DNA of 46,085 bases from positions 1 through 46,085 of IMG/VR virus record IMGVR_UViG_3300025889_000012, one strand, 5' to 3'. The DNA is from a virus. Below are positions 39,852 to 46,085 of this stretch, one piece after another. The stretch's first letter is position 1; the number at the start of each line of letters is the position of its first letter. Below the pieces are notes generated by a model that was not told the origin of the DNA, did no database searches, and was given only the letters and a program-made list of their open reading frames with translations. A program made the translations under genes and the position numbers.

Positions 39852-39946
39852 TGCTCGCCTACGACTGGATCGTGATCGCGGCCCTTGCCTGCTACGGGCT
39901 GGGGATCGCCCTGCTCCTGCTAGATATACGAGAGGATGAGGAGTAG
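39851..39946 (+). CDS. 31-aa single-TM mini-protein
   Basis: MLAYDWIVIAALACYGLG then a Leu-rich end of the helix and LDIREDEE. One membrane helix with an acidic tail. ATG overlaps the previous stop (TAATG) and a stop falls 3 bases before the next ATG, so it fits the operon exactly. Function unknown. Confidence 0.5.
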   Translation: MLAYDWIVIAALACYGLGIALLLLDIREDEE

Positions 39947-39949
39947 ACC

Positions 39950-40204
39950 ATGCCACGCTACATCGTAGAGCTAGAGACTGGCCGATTCGGGGATTGGCTC
40001 ATTCTGGAGGGGGAGTCAGCGGAGGCCGTGCTCGATTCCCTCATTCCCCGGACGCCGACAGGCAGGATCTCGAAAGTGAAGAGAGCCCCGGCCGTGCGCT
40101 GTATTTCCGAGACTATCCCTACACGGGAACGTCGTAGACTTGCCCAGGAGGCTGGCCTGCCGTTTCCCGTGCCACCGTGGAAGAAAGTGAGGCGGGGGAA
40201 GTGA
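39950..40204 (+). CDS. Early small protein, 84 aa, unknown
   Basis: Begins MPRYIVELETGRFGDWLILE with a short beta-alpha region, then basic C-terminus (ERRRLAQEAGLPFPVPPWKK). SD GAGGA upstream is inside the mini-protein gene. Coupled to the next gene by GTGA. Confidence 0.6.
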   Translation: MPRYIVELETGRFGDWLILEGESAEAVLDSLIPRTPTGRISKVKRAPAVRCISETIPTRERRRLAQEAGLPFPVPPWKKVRRGK

Positions 40205-40560
40205 CGACCGAGACATATACCGTGTTTGCCCTGGCGAACATGGCCGAATGTGCCGGCCCGGACTCTACAGAGTCGCCCGGTGCAAGGTTCCTAGAGTCTG
40301 TCGCGGATTCGACGCGAGAGCAGATCGAGTACGCGGGATCATGGGATGATGACATGGCCTCTGAGATCGCTGACTCATGCGTCCCCGTGTATACGCATGA
40401 CCTCTGGGCGACGTTCGTAGACCTGGCCGCATACCAGGAGGATCCATCCGAACTTGGCTATGACGCCTCAGATATGACCAAGGCAGCGCAGGTCTGTCTC
40501 TACATGATCGCGGAGAGGCTAGCGCGCAGGCTGGGAGACGAGGCTACAGACGAGGACTAG
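40201..40560 (+). CDS. Early small acidic protein, 119 aa
   Basis: GTG 40201 overlaps the preceding stop (GTGA). Helical and acidic: TVFALANMAECAGPDSTES, ESVADSTREQIEYAGSWDDD, DLWATFVDLAAYQEDPSEL, AAQVCLYMIAERLARRLGDE. No motif recognised. Could be an antirestriction-type or DNA-mimic protein by charge only; that is speculation. Confidence 0.6.
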   Translation: MTTETYTVFALANMAECAGPDSTESPGARFLESVADSTREQIEYAGSWDDDMASEIADSCVPVYTHDLWATFVDLAAYQEDPSELGYDASDMTKAAQVCLYMIAERLARRLGDEATDED

Positions 40561-40571
40561 GGCCGACGTTG

Positions 40572-40627
40572 CCGCTCCTGCCTTCGGGCAGGGGCGGGAG
40601 CGCCCGCTCCAAACCTACCAAGGAGGG
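40572..40627 (+). promoter_or_regulatory. Leader cassette 4
   Basis: An 11-bp stem CCGCTCCTGCC / GGCAGGGGCGG closed by a TTCG tetraloop (40572-40597), then GGAGC-GCCC-GCTCC (40597-40610), AAACCTACCA (40611-40620) and SD AGGAGGG. Very like cassette 3, including the G-U pair seventh from the loop. Confidence 0.7.
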
Positions 40628-40630
40628 ATC

Positions 40631-40846
40631 ATGCGTACTACCTACACAGTCCCGGCGAAGGATGCAGGATGCGAGGTTAGCGTCTCACGGTTCAATGAGA
40701 GCGTGAGCCTGCTCATCTCCTGGGATGATGGAACAGACGAGCCGGACGAGCTCGGAGACTACGGCGAGACGAGGGCTGCCGCATACCTGACAGACGATCA
40801 GGCGAGGGAGCTTATCGAAGCCCTACAGACGATCATCGGAAAGTGA
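40631..40846 (+). CDS. Early small protein, 71 aa, unknown
   Basis: Begins MRTTYTVPAKDAGCEVSVSR; beta strands then a helix (LTDDQARELIEALQTIIG). ATG set by AGGAGGG. Last gene of the rightward small-gene cluster; converges on the leftward operon. Confidence 0.6.
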   Translation: MRTTYTVPAKDAGCEVSVSRFNESVSLLISWDDGTDEPDELGDYGETRAAAYLTDDQARELIEALQTIIGK

Positions 40847-40866
40847 GGCGAGGATGATGCCTCTCA
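40844..40866. terminator. Small inverted repeat between convergent operons
   Basis: GAGGC-N9-GCCTC spans the gap between the two converging stop codons. Only 5 bp and without a T run; a weak bidirectional terminator at best. Confidence 0.25.
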
Positions 40867-41115
40867 GACCTCGTAAACGTACTCTGCCCGTTCGTTCACA
40901 GTGAACGGCTCTACAGAATAAACCCCGTGAGGCACCTTGCTAAACCGGACTGACGTTCTGGAACCGTCCCAGGTATGCGACCTCTTGCCCGACGGGTGAG
41001 TGAACCGGAAGCCGTCACACTTGACCGGATCCCATGCGAGGGTGATCGTCGTCGCTGTTTCCGATGCGAGGCGAAGCTGCAACCCCGCTACACGGCGATT
41101 GAAGAACGGGATCAC
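40864..41115 (-). CDS. Fibronectin-III-like small protein, 83 aa
   Basis: Begins MIPFFNRRVAGLQLRLASET; then ATTITLAWDPVKCDGFRFTH, HTWDGSRTSVRFSKVPHGVY and a closing VEPFTVNE strand. The W-D-P-V / G-F-R / S-V-R-F / G-x-Y series is that of an Fn3 domain, common in actinophage small proteins. Overlaps its upstream neighbour by 4 bases. Confidence 0.6.
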   Translation of the reverse strand: MIPFFNRRVAGLQLRLASETATTITLAWDPVKCDGFRFTHPSGKRSHTWDGSRTSVRFSKVPHGVYSVEPFTVNERAEYVYEV

Positions 41116-41420
41116 TCGTCATCCTCTGATCCGAGGTAACCGCCAATGATGCCCAGCCACTCTGTCAATGCGGCAAACAGGACATCGGAGGGGACGCCGG
41201 CCTCACCACAGCTCGTGAACATGCCGGTTGTATACGCATCCTCCTCTACAGAATCAGGCTCGACAGTCAGCAGCAAAAACCCGCCGCGCTTGCCGATCCT
41301 TTGCAGATGCGAGAGCGCAGTCCGATACGAGATCTCAAACTCTTCCAGGGGAATGTCCCCCTCCCCCTCTGTGAGCATGACGCGAGGCTGCCCGCTCATC
41401 CTGAACTCATCGAACGGCAT
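41112..41420 (-). CDS. Hypothetical acidic protein, 102 aa
   Basis: Begins MPFDEFRMSGQPRVMLTEGE; mixed alpha/beta with FLLLTVEPDSVEED and a final acidic helix (LFAALTEWLGIIGGYLGSED). The start overlaps the 58-residue gene upstream by 14 bases. No family recognised. Confidence 0.6.
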   Translation of the reverse strand: MPFDEFRMSGQPRVMLTEGEGDIPLEEFEISYRTALSHLQRIGKRGGFLLLTVEPDSVEEDAYTTGMFTSCGEAGVPSDVLFAALTEWLGIIGGYLGSEDDE

Positions 41421-41583
41421 CTGTCACCTCGACAGCGTTAGGGAATGTCTTGTGAAAGACGGCGAGGAACAGAGCCTCCCTCGCGTCTGAGCGTTTCGCG
41501 GTTCGTTCGCGCCTCAAGCGTTCGAGAGAGGACTGATTCTTTCCCTCACTAATAGGTGTTTTACAGGCGCTTTCGGTATGCAC
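41407..41583 (-). CDS. Small basic helical protein, 58 aa
   Basis: GTG 41583 has GGAGGG about 9 bases upstream. Encodes MHTESACKTPISEGKNQSSL, a basic helix (RLRRERTAKRSDAREAL) and a hydrophobic end (FLAVFHKTFPNAVEV). It overlaps both neighbours out of frame by 23 and 14 bases, a layout consistent with the dense leftward operon. Unknown function. Confidence 0.5.
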   Translation of the reverse strand: MHTESACKTPISEGKNQSSLERLRRERTAKRSDAREALFLAVFHKTFPNAVEVTDAVR

Positions 41584-41851
41584 GAATGTACTCCCTCCAT
41601 GTGGCTCTGCATTCGTCGCAACGACAGTTGAGGCGAGCGTAGGCGTACAGGGTGCCGTGCTTGAACGTCGGGTTGTGCATCATGTCGCCCCGCAGGATCT
41701 CGAAACCCGACTCGTACACGTCCTGCATGACAGGGTTCAGCTCGCTCCATGATCCGACGCCCTTGCGTCGGCCGTGATTGTCCTCGCCTTCCATCAGCTC
41801 CCGGAAATACATCTCATCGATGTACTCGTCAATCTCATGGTCGTCTGTCAT
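41561..41851 (-). CDS. Hypothetical protein with CRCDEC cluster, 96 aa
   Basis: N-terminal acidic helices (MTDDHEIDEYIDEMYFREL). The C-terminus TLYAYARLNCRCDECRATWR has the N-C-x-C-x2-C pattern typical of small zinc-binding ends in actinophage proteins (a C-R-C-x2-C fold often near HNH-like or DNA-binding proteins). ATG 41851 overlaps the methyltransferase stop (ATGA). Confidence 0.6.
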   Translation of the reverse strand: MTDDHEIDEYIDEMYFRELMEGEDNHGRRKGVGSWSELNPVMQDVYESGFEILRGDMMHNPTFKHGTLYAYARLNCRCDECRATWREYIRAYRKRL

Positions 41852-42531
41852 CGGATCTGGGAGATCAGTTGGTTGCCGATGAACTCGGTGTATGCGGGAG
41901 GAATGGCTTCGGCCAGCTCTTTTCTTGTCATCCAGTCAATGCCCATTGCCTCGCGGGCTTCCGTGAGGTTGCGTGGCTTGCGGCTGTTGCCGCCCTTGGT
42001 GGCGGATGTGCGTTCATTGATGCGCCTGCCCCCGGTGCCGGTCACGTCGATCGGTTCTGGTTGCAGATAGTGGGCGCATGGTGGCACCAGTCCTATGTCG
42101 AATCCAATGCACTCGAACAACCTGTGCCGGCGCACTCCCAGGCCGAAAGACGACCCGCACAGCATCACCGGGTTTTCGAGGGGCGCTCCAACAACGTTTT
42201 CGATCACGCACGGAACGCCCTCCGACGCTGCAAGTTCCAGCAATGGTCGTAGTGGCGTTATCAGATCGGGGTATTCCTCGTCGTGCAGGGCGGCTGTTGT
42301 TGAGAACCGCTGACACGGCGGGGATGCGTGGATAGCGCCCCAGTAGCCGTTCATCGGCATATAGGCATCTACTGCGTCTGCCAGGAACCCAATAGCTCCC
42401 GCACGATGAAAGGGAAAAGGGTATCCGGGCTGCGGCTTGATGTCCACGCCAACCACGTCGAACCCCGCCCGGTGATACCCCATCGCGGCACCGCCAGCAC
42501 CACAGAACAGATCCAGGAGAAGTGGCCTCAC
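41848..42531 (-). CDS. DNA (cytosine-5) methyltransferase
   Basis: A 227-residue C5-MTase: motif I LLLDLFCGAGGAAMGY, motif IV ASPPCQRFS with the catalytic Cys, motif VI VIENV, motif VIII-like VRRHRLFEC, and motif X IPPAYTEFIGNQL. The target-recognition part is short. No restriction enzyme gene is adjacent, so it is probably an orphan methylase that protects phage DNA from host restriction. Its specificity cannot be read from sequence. GTG 42531 overlaps the preceding stop. Confidence 0.85.
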   Translation of the reverse strand: MRPLLLDLFCGAGGAAMGYHRAGFDVVGVDIKPQPGYPFPFHRAGAIGFLADAVDAYMPMNGYWGAIHASPPCQRFSTTAALHDEEYPDLITPLRPLLELAASEGVPCVIENVVGAPLENPVMLCGSSFGLGVRRHRLFECIGFDIGLVPPCAHYLQPEPIDVTGTGGRRINERTSATKGGNSRKPRNLTEAREAMGIDWMTRKELAEAIPPAYTEFIGNQLISQIR

Positions 42532-42782
42532 TTGCCCCTGCCTGTCCAGTACGGGTCACGTTGCTTCTCCACATGCACCCAGCCTTTTCCCTGGCAGCCG
42601 GCGCAGGCTTTCACCTGGGAATACCGGGTTGGTTTCACCCGGCACAACAGGTCAAGGTCGTTGCGAAGGAGACAGTCGGGACAGGGTTCTCTTTTTCGGG
42701 GGTTGAACCCGAACGGCATGATCGGATCTGTCCTGGACACGAAGCAGAACAGTATCATTCGTTCCGGACGGTAACCTCGCAT
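42528..42782 (-). CDS. Zinc-knuckle protein upstream of methyltransferase, 84 aa
   Basis: Carries CPDCLLRNDLDLLC and CAGCQGKGW, a DnaJ-like pair of zinc knuckles, in a basic context. The N-terminal 21 residues before MPFGFNPRKREPC are less certain; ATG 42719 is an alternative start. Coupled to the C5-MTase, so it may assist it or the DNA. Confidence 0.55.
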   Translation of the reverse strand: MRGYRPERMILFCFVSRTDPIMPFGFNPRKREPCPDCLLRNDLDLLCRVKPTRYSQVKACAGCQGKGWVHVEKQRDPYWTGRGK

Positions 42783-42838
42783 CCGTTCCAGGACGTTCTG
42801 CCTCCTTCATCCCCCGCGCCCTTGTCCTTTCCAGAAGT

Positions 42839-42868
42839 GAATGAGTTAGTTAGTTAGTTCACTCATTC
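42839..42868. repeat. Inverted repeat enclosing (TTAG)3
   Basis: GAATGAG (42839-42845) and CTCATTC (42862-42868) flank three TTAG units. On the minus strand it lies exactly at the end of the candidate 64-residue gene and could form a hairpin at its 3' end. Confidence 0.5.
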
Positions 42869-43057
42869 GTTCATCCAAGACCGTGAATCTGTCACGTCTC
42901 CCTGGGCCTCCCCGACCGAGTAGGCGTCGTCCCTCCAGCCTGCCGTCTTTTTCCCCAAGCTGACACACGCCCTCTGACGGCTGTGTCCCGCATGACAGGG
43001 CGGGGTGCCGGACAGGCACCAGACCAGAATAGCATCGGGTTCGGACGTGCCGATCAC
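42863..43057 (-). CDS. Candidate small protein, 64 aa
   Basis: GTG 43057: MIGTSEPDAILVWCLSGTPP, then CHAGHSRQRACVSLGKK with two Cys and two His, and an acidic end. Codon third positions are GC-rich like real genes, but the SD is weak. It would be the first gene of the leftward operon. If it is not real, 42783-43113 is a non-coding region holding the divergent promoters. Confidence 0.35.
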   Translation of the reverse strand: MIGTSEPDAILVWCLSGTPPCHAGHSRQRACVSLGKKTAGWRDDAYSVGEAQGDVTDSRSWMNE

Positions 43058-43113
43058 CGTACCGTCCGGGGCTACCTGTATGCTACCGCAACACTACCGA
43101 AAGGGGTAAGGTC

Positions 43114-43572
43114 TTGGAGACGGCAACCGTCACCTTCGTGCAGCACAAGGCATGGCCGGGGGTGTCACAGAAGACCAGCAAGCCGTACGTCCGCAACGTG
43201 TTCACGGACACGGCAGGGCTGGACTATTCGACGCTGGACGAGGGACTGGCATCGCAGCTTGTTGCGTCCCTGAACCAGCCGGTGTCGATCGCTTTCGACA
43301 CCCAGCAGAACGGCCAGTACACGAACCGCTACTTGAAGTCGGTGAACGGTGCTGCCGCCCCGTCGTTCGTGCAGCCGCCCACCACGACGGCCAGCACCGC
43401 GACCCTTCCCACTTCCCCCGATACCCGCCAGAAGTCGATCAACTACTGGGCCGCGCTGGGACGCGCCATCGACTCGTTCGCAGCGGCAGGACTCGATCCT
43501 GTCTCGCACCACTCGGAGCTGCGCGAGTTGACGGAGCTGTACCTGTCCTGGGCGGACGAGTACGCGGCATGA
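43114..43572 (+). CDS. Possible OB-fold single-strand DNA-binding protein
   Basis: A 152-residue protein with a TTG start after AAGGGGTAAGG. The N-terminal ~75 residues (METATVTFVQHKAWPG, PYVRNVFTDTAGLDYST, QPVSIAFDTQQNGQYTNRYL) read as a small beta-barrel with aromatic residues. A Pro/Thr linker and a C-terminal helical domain (INYWAALGRAIDSFAAAG) follow. It lies directly before a RecB-like exonuclease, which supports an ssDNA-binding or annealing role. This is inference; no family match is certain. Ends with an ATGA overlap. Confidence 0.45.
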   Translation: METATVTFVQHKAWPGVSQKTSKPYVRNVFTDTAGLDYSTLDEGLASQLVASLNQPVSIAFDTQQNGQYTNRYLKSVNGAAAPSFVQPPTTTASTATLPTSPDTRQKSINYWAALGRAIDSFAAAGLDPVSHHSELRELTELYLSWADEYAA

Positions 43573-44507
43573 GCCTCGAAGAACTGCGCCAACGGGCGCA
43601 GTCAGAGCCGGAGGTTTCCCCCTCCTTTCCCTCCGGCTCCCCCACCACAGAGGGGGAGGAGTCGGGCGCTACCCCTGACTCTTCCCCCCGTGGGGTTTCC
43701 CAGGTCACGGTGCCTGCCGGGTTCGACATCTACTACCAGGCTGCCCCTCGCCGCCTGTACACGATCGACAGCGAAGAGGTGCCGTCGATCACGACCCTGC
43801 TTGAGATCGTCGGCGCGTTCGGTGCCGGCGCATGGTGGGGCCAGGGCATCGGCATCCACGGGGCAATGGAGTTCTGCCGGTCAACACAAGCCCTGGAAAC
43901 GTCCGACGAGGTGGTGCTGGACTGGATCAAGGCCCACAAGCTCACGGTGCATGACACGCGGGACAGGGCGGCAGACCGGGGCACCTCTGTCCATGACTCC
44001 TTCGAGACATGGGCAACCCAGAACGTGCTGCCCAACCCGGACGTGCATCACCCATCAGAGGCCGGGTATGTGAAGGGGCTACTCGACTTCATCACCCATT
44101 CCGGCATTGACCCGCGTGCCAGCGAAGTGATGGTCGGTCATCCCGAACGGAAGTTCGCTGGCCGGTTCGACCTGATCGGTCTGATGCCGAAGGCGGCAGA
44201 AGTGTGCGTCAAGTCGTATCCGAAGCGGTCGGACAGGTTCGAGAAGGTCGCAGGCGGCTTCTACCTGATCGATTTGAAGACCTCAAAGAAGGTGCAGGAC
44301 AAGTTCTTCTGGCAGTTGGCCGCATACCACGACGGGTATGAGCGGTGCGGCTACGGCCAGGACGTTCCCATCGACCAGCGTGCCGTGCTGCATGTGTTCG
44401 AGGACGGCCGGTACGAGCTTGTCGTGCGGGACGAGGACATGTGGGAGCGGGATCTGACCACGTTCCTGAAGGTTGCCGACGCATGGAGGGCGGTGAACGA
44501 GAAGTGA
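43569..44507 (+). CDS. RecB-like PD-(D/E)XK exonuclease
   Basis: A 312-residue nuclease. ATG 43569 overlaps the preceding stop (ATGA). The N-terminal ~50 residues are Ser/Pro/Glu-rich and disordered. The nuclease core shows a helical part with RDRAADRGTSVHDSFETW (usual R-G-T-x-VH), HPERKFAGRFDLIGLM (E and G-x-x-D), FYLIDLKTSKK (the D-x-K catalytic pair) and the QLAAY helix. This is the Cas4/RecB-family (PF12705-type) layout, used in phages for DNA-end resection in recombination. It probably acts with the preceding gene. Confidence 0.82.
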   Translation: MSLEELRQRAQSEPEVSPSFPSGSPTTEGEESGATPDSSPRGVSQVTVPAGFDIYYQAAPRRLYTIDSEEVPSITTLLEIVGAFGAGAWWGQGIGIHGAMEFCRSTQALETSDEVVLDWIKAHKLTVHDTRDRAADRGTSVHDSFETWATQNVLPNPDVHHPSEAGYVKGLLDFITHSGIDPRASEVMVGHPERKFAGRFDLIGLMPKAAEVCVKSYPKRSDRFEKVAGGFYLIDLKTSKKVQDKFFWQLAAYHDGYERCGYGQDVPIDQRAVLHVFEDGRYELVVRDEDMWERDLTTFLKVADAWRAVNEK

Positions 44508-44632
44508 GCAACAAGACCTGGAACATCGGAATGCTTATCGGGATCGTGTATTGCGCCCTGGTCTGGGGCGGCATCGCTTTCCTGTTCTGGAAGGGCTGGT
44601 TCTCCGGTCTGCTTGATGAGGTGGCCCGGTGA
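44504..44632 (+). CDS. 42-aa single-TM protein
   Basis: Starts at GTG 44504 (GTGA overlap): MSNKTWNIG followed by one long hydrophobic helix (MLIGIVYCALVWGGIAFLFW) and KGWFSGLLDEVAR. Ends with a GTGA overlap of the next gene. Function unknown; position gives no hint beyond the operon. Confidence 0.55.
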   Translation: MSNKTWNIGMLIGIVYCALVWGGIAFLFWKGWFSGLLDEVAR

Positions 44633-44841
44633 AGTTGTTTCCGAGAGCAAAGCCAGAACCGATCATCGGATGGAATCCCCTCCCGCCGAGACTCCCGCCG
44701 ATCTGGATTGACACTGTGGTCATTGACGACGATCCAGACCCCGATCGCGAACTGCACCGGACAGTGTGCACGCTGCCCGACGAAGAGATCGAACGAATCG
44801 CGAATGCGGTCGCGCTCGCGCTGAGGAAGGAGATTCTGTGA
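44629..44841 (+). CDS. Hypothetical protein, 70 aa
   Basis: GTG 44629. Basic, Pro-rich N-terminus (MKLFPRAKPEPIIGWNPLPP), acidic middle (DDDPDPDREL) and a C-terminal helix (DEEIERIANAVALALRKEIL). No recognised domain. Coupled on both sides by GTGA overlaps. Confidence 0.6.
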   Translation: MKLFPRAKPEPIIGWNPLPPRLPPIWIDTVVIDDDPDPDRELHRTVCTLPDEEIERIANAVALALRKEIL

Positions 44842-45035
44842 CCAGAAAGCGTGACCTTCGTGACCCGATCAAGCTGGGCGAAACCTACCTGTCCCTGCGA
44901 GAGAAGAAGGTGGAGATCCAGACAGCCGTGCAGATGCCCGTCCAGGACTATGACGACGGCGGTGTCATGTCGTCGGACTGGCGGGATCATCATTCGCAGA
45001 CCCCGCAGACCACCAACCACCAGGACGCAGCATGA
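44838..45035 (+). CDS. Hypothetical protein, 65 aa
   Basis: GTG 44838: MTRKRDLRDPIKLGETYLSL, a charged middle, then a Gln/Thr/His-rich end (HHSQTPQTTNHQD). No family recognised. Ends with an ATGA overlap of the HNH gene. Confidence 0.6.
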   Translation: MTRKRDLRDPIKLGETYLSLREKKVEIQTAVQMPVQDYDDGGVMSSDWRDHHSQTPQTTNHQDAA

Positions 45036-45613
45036 CCCGTCTGCCTGTCGATTCCTGGAACATCAAGCCCCGTCTCGACATCCCCCCCTACCTGCTGAAC
45101 ACGGTCTGTCCCGTCACAGGGGAAACATCAGGACTGGAAGACCATCATGTGTTCCGTCGCTCGTTCACGGGACTGGGCGCAGACAACCGTGACCTGTACT
45201 GGGTCGAAGTGATCGAACAGGACGGCAGCTCGGTCATTCTCCCGAACCGTGTTGCCCTCTCCCCCGAGGCCCATCTCAGGCTGACCACCAACAGGGCTGA
45301 CCTTCGCTACGAGGACGGCAAGTGGTGGTGGGAGGAGGCCGACGAACGGTACGTGGTCTGCATGGACTTGCACATCGGGAGTGCCGTGAAGCCTCCAAGG
45401 AAGAAGCGACGCAAGCCCGATGAGGAGGCCCGCAAGACCCGCAAGACCATTCAGATGAGGGTGCCGGCGACAGCCCAGGAGAACGGTGCAGAGGTCTTCG
45501 ACACGCTGGTGGAAGAGGTCACCCGCAAACTCGCCCCGGAAATGGGATGGGACGACGACGTGCCACCGTACTACCCGGTGACCGCCTCTCTGGCAAAGAC
45601 CCTACAGGACTGA
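45032..45613 (+). CDS. HNH-like endonuclease domain protein
   Basis: A 193-residue protein. Residues about 25-85 form an HNH-type core: CPVTG, LEDHHVFRRSF (the HH pair), then NRVALSPEAHLRLTT with N and H for the metal site. A basic linker (KPPRKKRRKPDEEARKTRK) and a C-terminal helix (EVFDTLVEEVTRKLA) follow. Such proteins occur in phage recombination or packaging modules. Only one Cys pair member is seen, so structural zinc is doubtful. Overlaps neighbours by ATGA and TGATG. Confidence 0.65.
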   Translation: MTRLPVDSWNIKPRLDIPPYLLNTVCPVTGETSGLEDHHVFRRSFTGLGADNRDLYWVEVIEQDGSSVILPNRVALSPEAHLRLTTNRADLRYEDGKWWWEEADERYVVCMDLHIGSAVKPPRKKRRKPDEEARKTRKTIQMRVPATAQENGAEVFDTLVEEVTRKLAPEMGWDDDVPPYYPVTASLAKTLQD

Positions 45614-45996
45614 TGACCCACAGTCGTCGCAAGGGGGCCGGCGGGGAACGCGAAGTCCGCGACGTGCTCCGCTCCCACAACATCGAGGCCCGCAGGGACG
45701 GCCGACTGGACGAAGACCTCGACCACGGCCTCGTCGGCTACCACCTGGAAGTCAAACGTCGTGAACGGTACGAGATCGATTCATGGCTGGCCCAGGCCGA
45801 ACGCGATGCCGGTGACCGTATACCTGTCGTGGTTTTCCGCAAGAGCAGGGAGCCGTGGCGGGTCATTCTCAGGCTCGATGACTGGCTGGAATCGTTGACT
45901 TCATCCGACCAGGATGGTAGTGTTCACGAATCCAATCAGAAGTCCACCTACCAGGAGGGGATGATCGATGGACGCAGCTACTCGGAGTTGGATTAG
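45613..45996 (+). CDS. Hjc-like Holliday-junction nuclease (PD-(D/E)XK)
   Basis: A 127-residue protein. ATG 45613 overlaps the HNH stop (TGATG). The pattern RRKGAGGEREVRDVL, LDEDLDHGLVGYHLEVKRRE (D and E-x-K), AERDAGDRIPVVVFRKSREP is the order of archaeal Hjc-type resolvases and related phage nucleases: E in the first helix, D, then E-x-K. It probably resolves branched replication intermediates. It ends 29 bases into the next gene across the circular join, and CCACCTACCA with the next SD lies inside its last codons. Confidence 0.7.
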   Translation: MTHSRRKGAGGEREVRDVLRSHNIEARRDGRLDEDLDHGLVGYHLEVKRRERYEIDSWLAQAERDAGDRIPVVVFRKSREPWRVILRLDDWLESLTSSDQDGSVHESNQKSTYQEGMIDGRSYSELD

Positions 45997-46085
45997 GGCC
46001 GAGATCAGCCGTCGCAGAGTCAGCGAGTTGCGACTTCACCGCAAGAACGTGGACAAGCGAGTCGGCGGCAAAGAGGAAGTCCCCC
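45959..46085. repeat. Terminal overlap, right copy (circular join)
   Basis: Second copy of the 127-base terminal overlap. It restores the context missing at the left end: the Shine-Dalgarno sequence GGAGGGG at 45954-45960 belongs to the gene that starts at position 10 (45968 in this copy). Confidence 0.9.

Noticed and set aside
43056-43084. Promoter TATGCT before the gene at 43114
   Set aside because: A -10-like TATGCT is at 43079-43084, but no acceptable -35 was found at the proper distance; evidence is too weak to list.
1-46085. Direct terminal repeats of a T7-type genome
   Set aside because: The 127-base overlap interrupts an operon and matches an assembler k-mer length, so it is better explained by circular assembly.

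Overview
The window is a complete temperate phage genome. Its last 127 bases (45959-46085) repeat its first 127, so it is a circular map of 45,958 bp opened inside an operon. A head-tail adaptor, a tail-nozzle-like protein and three large internal/ejection-type proteins, with no tape-measure or tail-tube gene, point to a short-tailed (podovirus-like) particle with an HK97-fold capsid. The host is probably a high-GC actinobacterium: GTG starts are very common, one mRNA looks leaderless, and the attachment site carries the 3' half of a tRNA-Thr(GGU) whose sequence looks actinobacterial. This is inference; no gene names the host genus.

Layout. (1) 43.1-46.1 kb continuing through the join to 4.0 kb, + strand: DNA-metabolism operon. 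It holds a possible OB-fold protein, a RecB-like PD-(D/E)XK exonuclease, an HNH protein, an Hjc-like nuclease, a two-HTH DNA-binding protein, a primase-polymerase/ATPase, a DnaQ-like exonuclease and a zinc-ribbon Nmad1/DUF1599 protein. Most junctions are 4-base GTGA/ATGA overlaps. (2) 4.05-6.0 kb: lysogeny control, with a predicted ~91-nt small RNA, a tyrosine integrase, an XRE repressor with two inverted-repeat operators, a bidirectional terminator and attP. (3) 6.1-37.25 kb, - strand, transcribed right to left: one late operon of about 31 kb. In transcription order it has tail-fibre/receptor proteins (including a polysaccharide-lyase-like spike and a protein of seventeen 20-residue repeats), a glycan-modification island (GT75/UDP-arabinopyranose-mutase-like protein, two methyltransferases, a DUF3431-like protein), small genes, large terminase, portal, scaffold, major capsid protein, a GT4 glycosyltransferase, adaptor, nozzle, ejection proteins and the lysis genes. 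(4) 37.25-38.1 kb: a 360-bp repeat-rich intergenic region and a zinc-finger protein that may be the small terminase. (5) 38.1-40.85 kb, + strand: nine small early genes of unknown function, several preceded by a repeated leader cassette (11-bp hairpin, GGAGC/GCTCC hairpin, CACCTACCA box, strong SD). (6) 43.06-40.86 kb, - strand: a short operon with a C5-cytosine methyltransferase and small zinc-binding or Fn3-like proteins.

How it fits together: integration at tRNA-Thr and repression by the XRE protein give lysogeny. On induction, the Prim-Pol, the exonucleases and host polymerase probably replicate the DNA. The late operon then builds, and may glycosylate, the particle. The most notable undescribed signals are the repeated early-gene leader cassette with its CACCTACCA box, the promoter-hairpins-terminator small RNA unit before int, and the phage-borne GT75-like enzyme in a glycan island.
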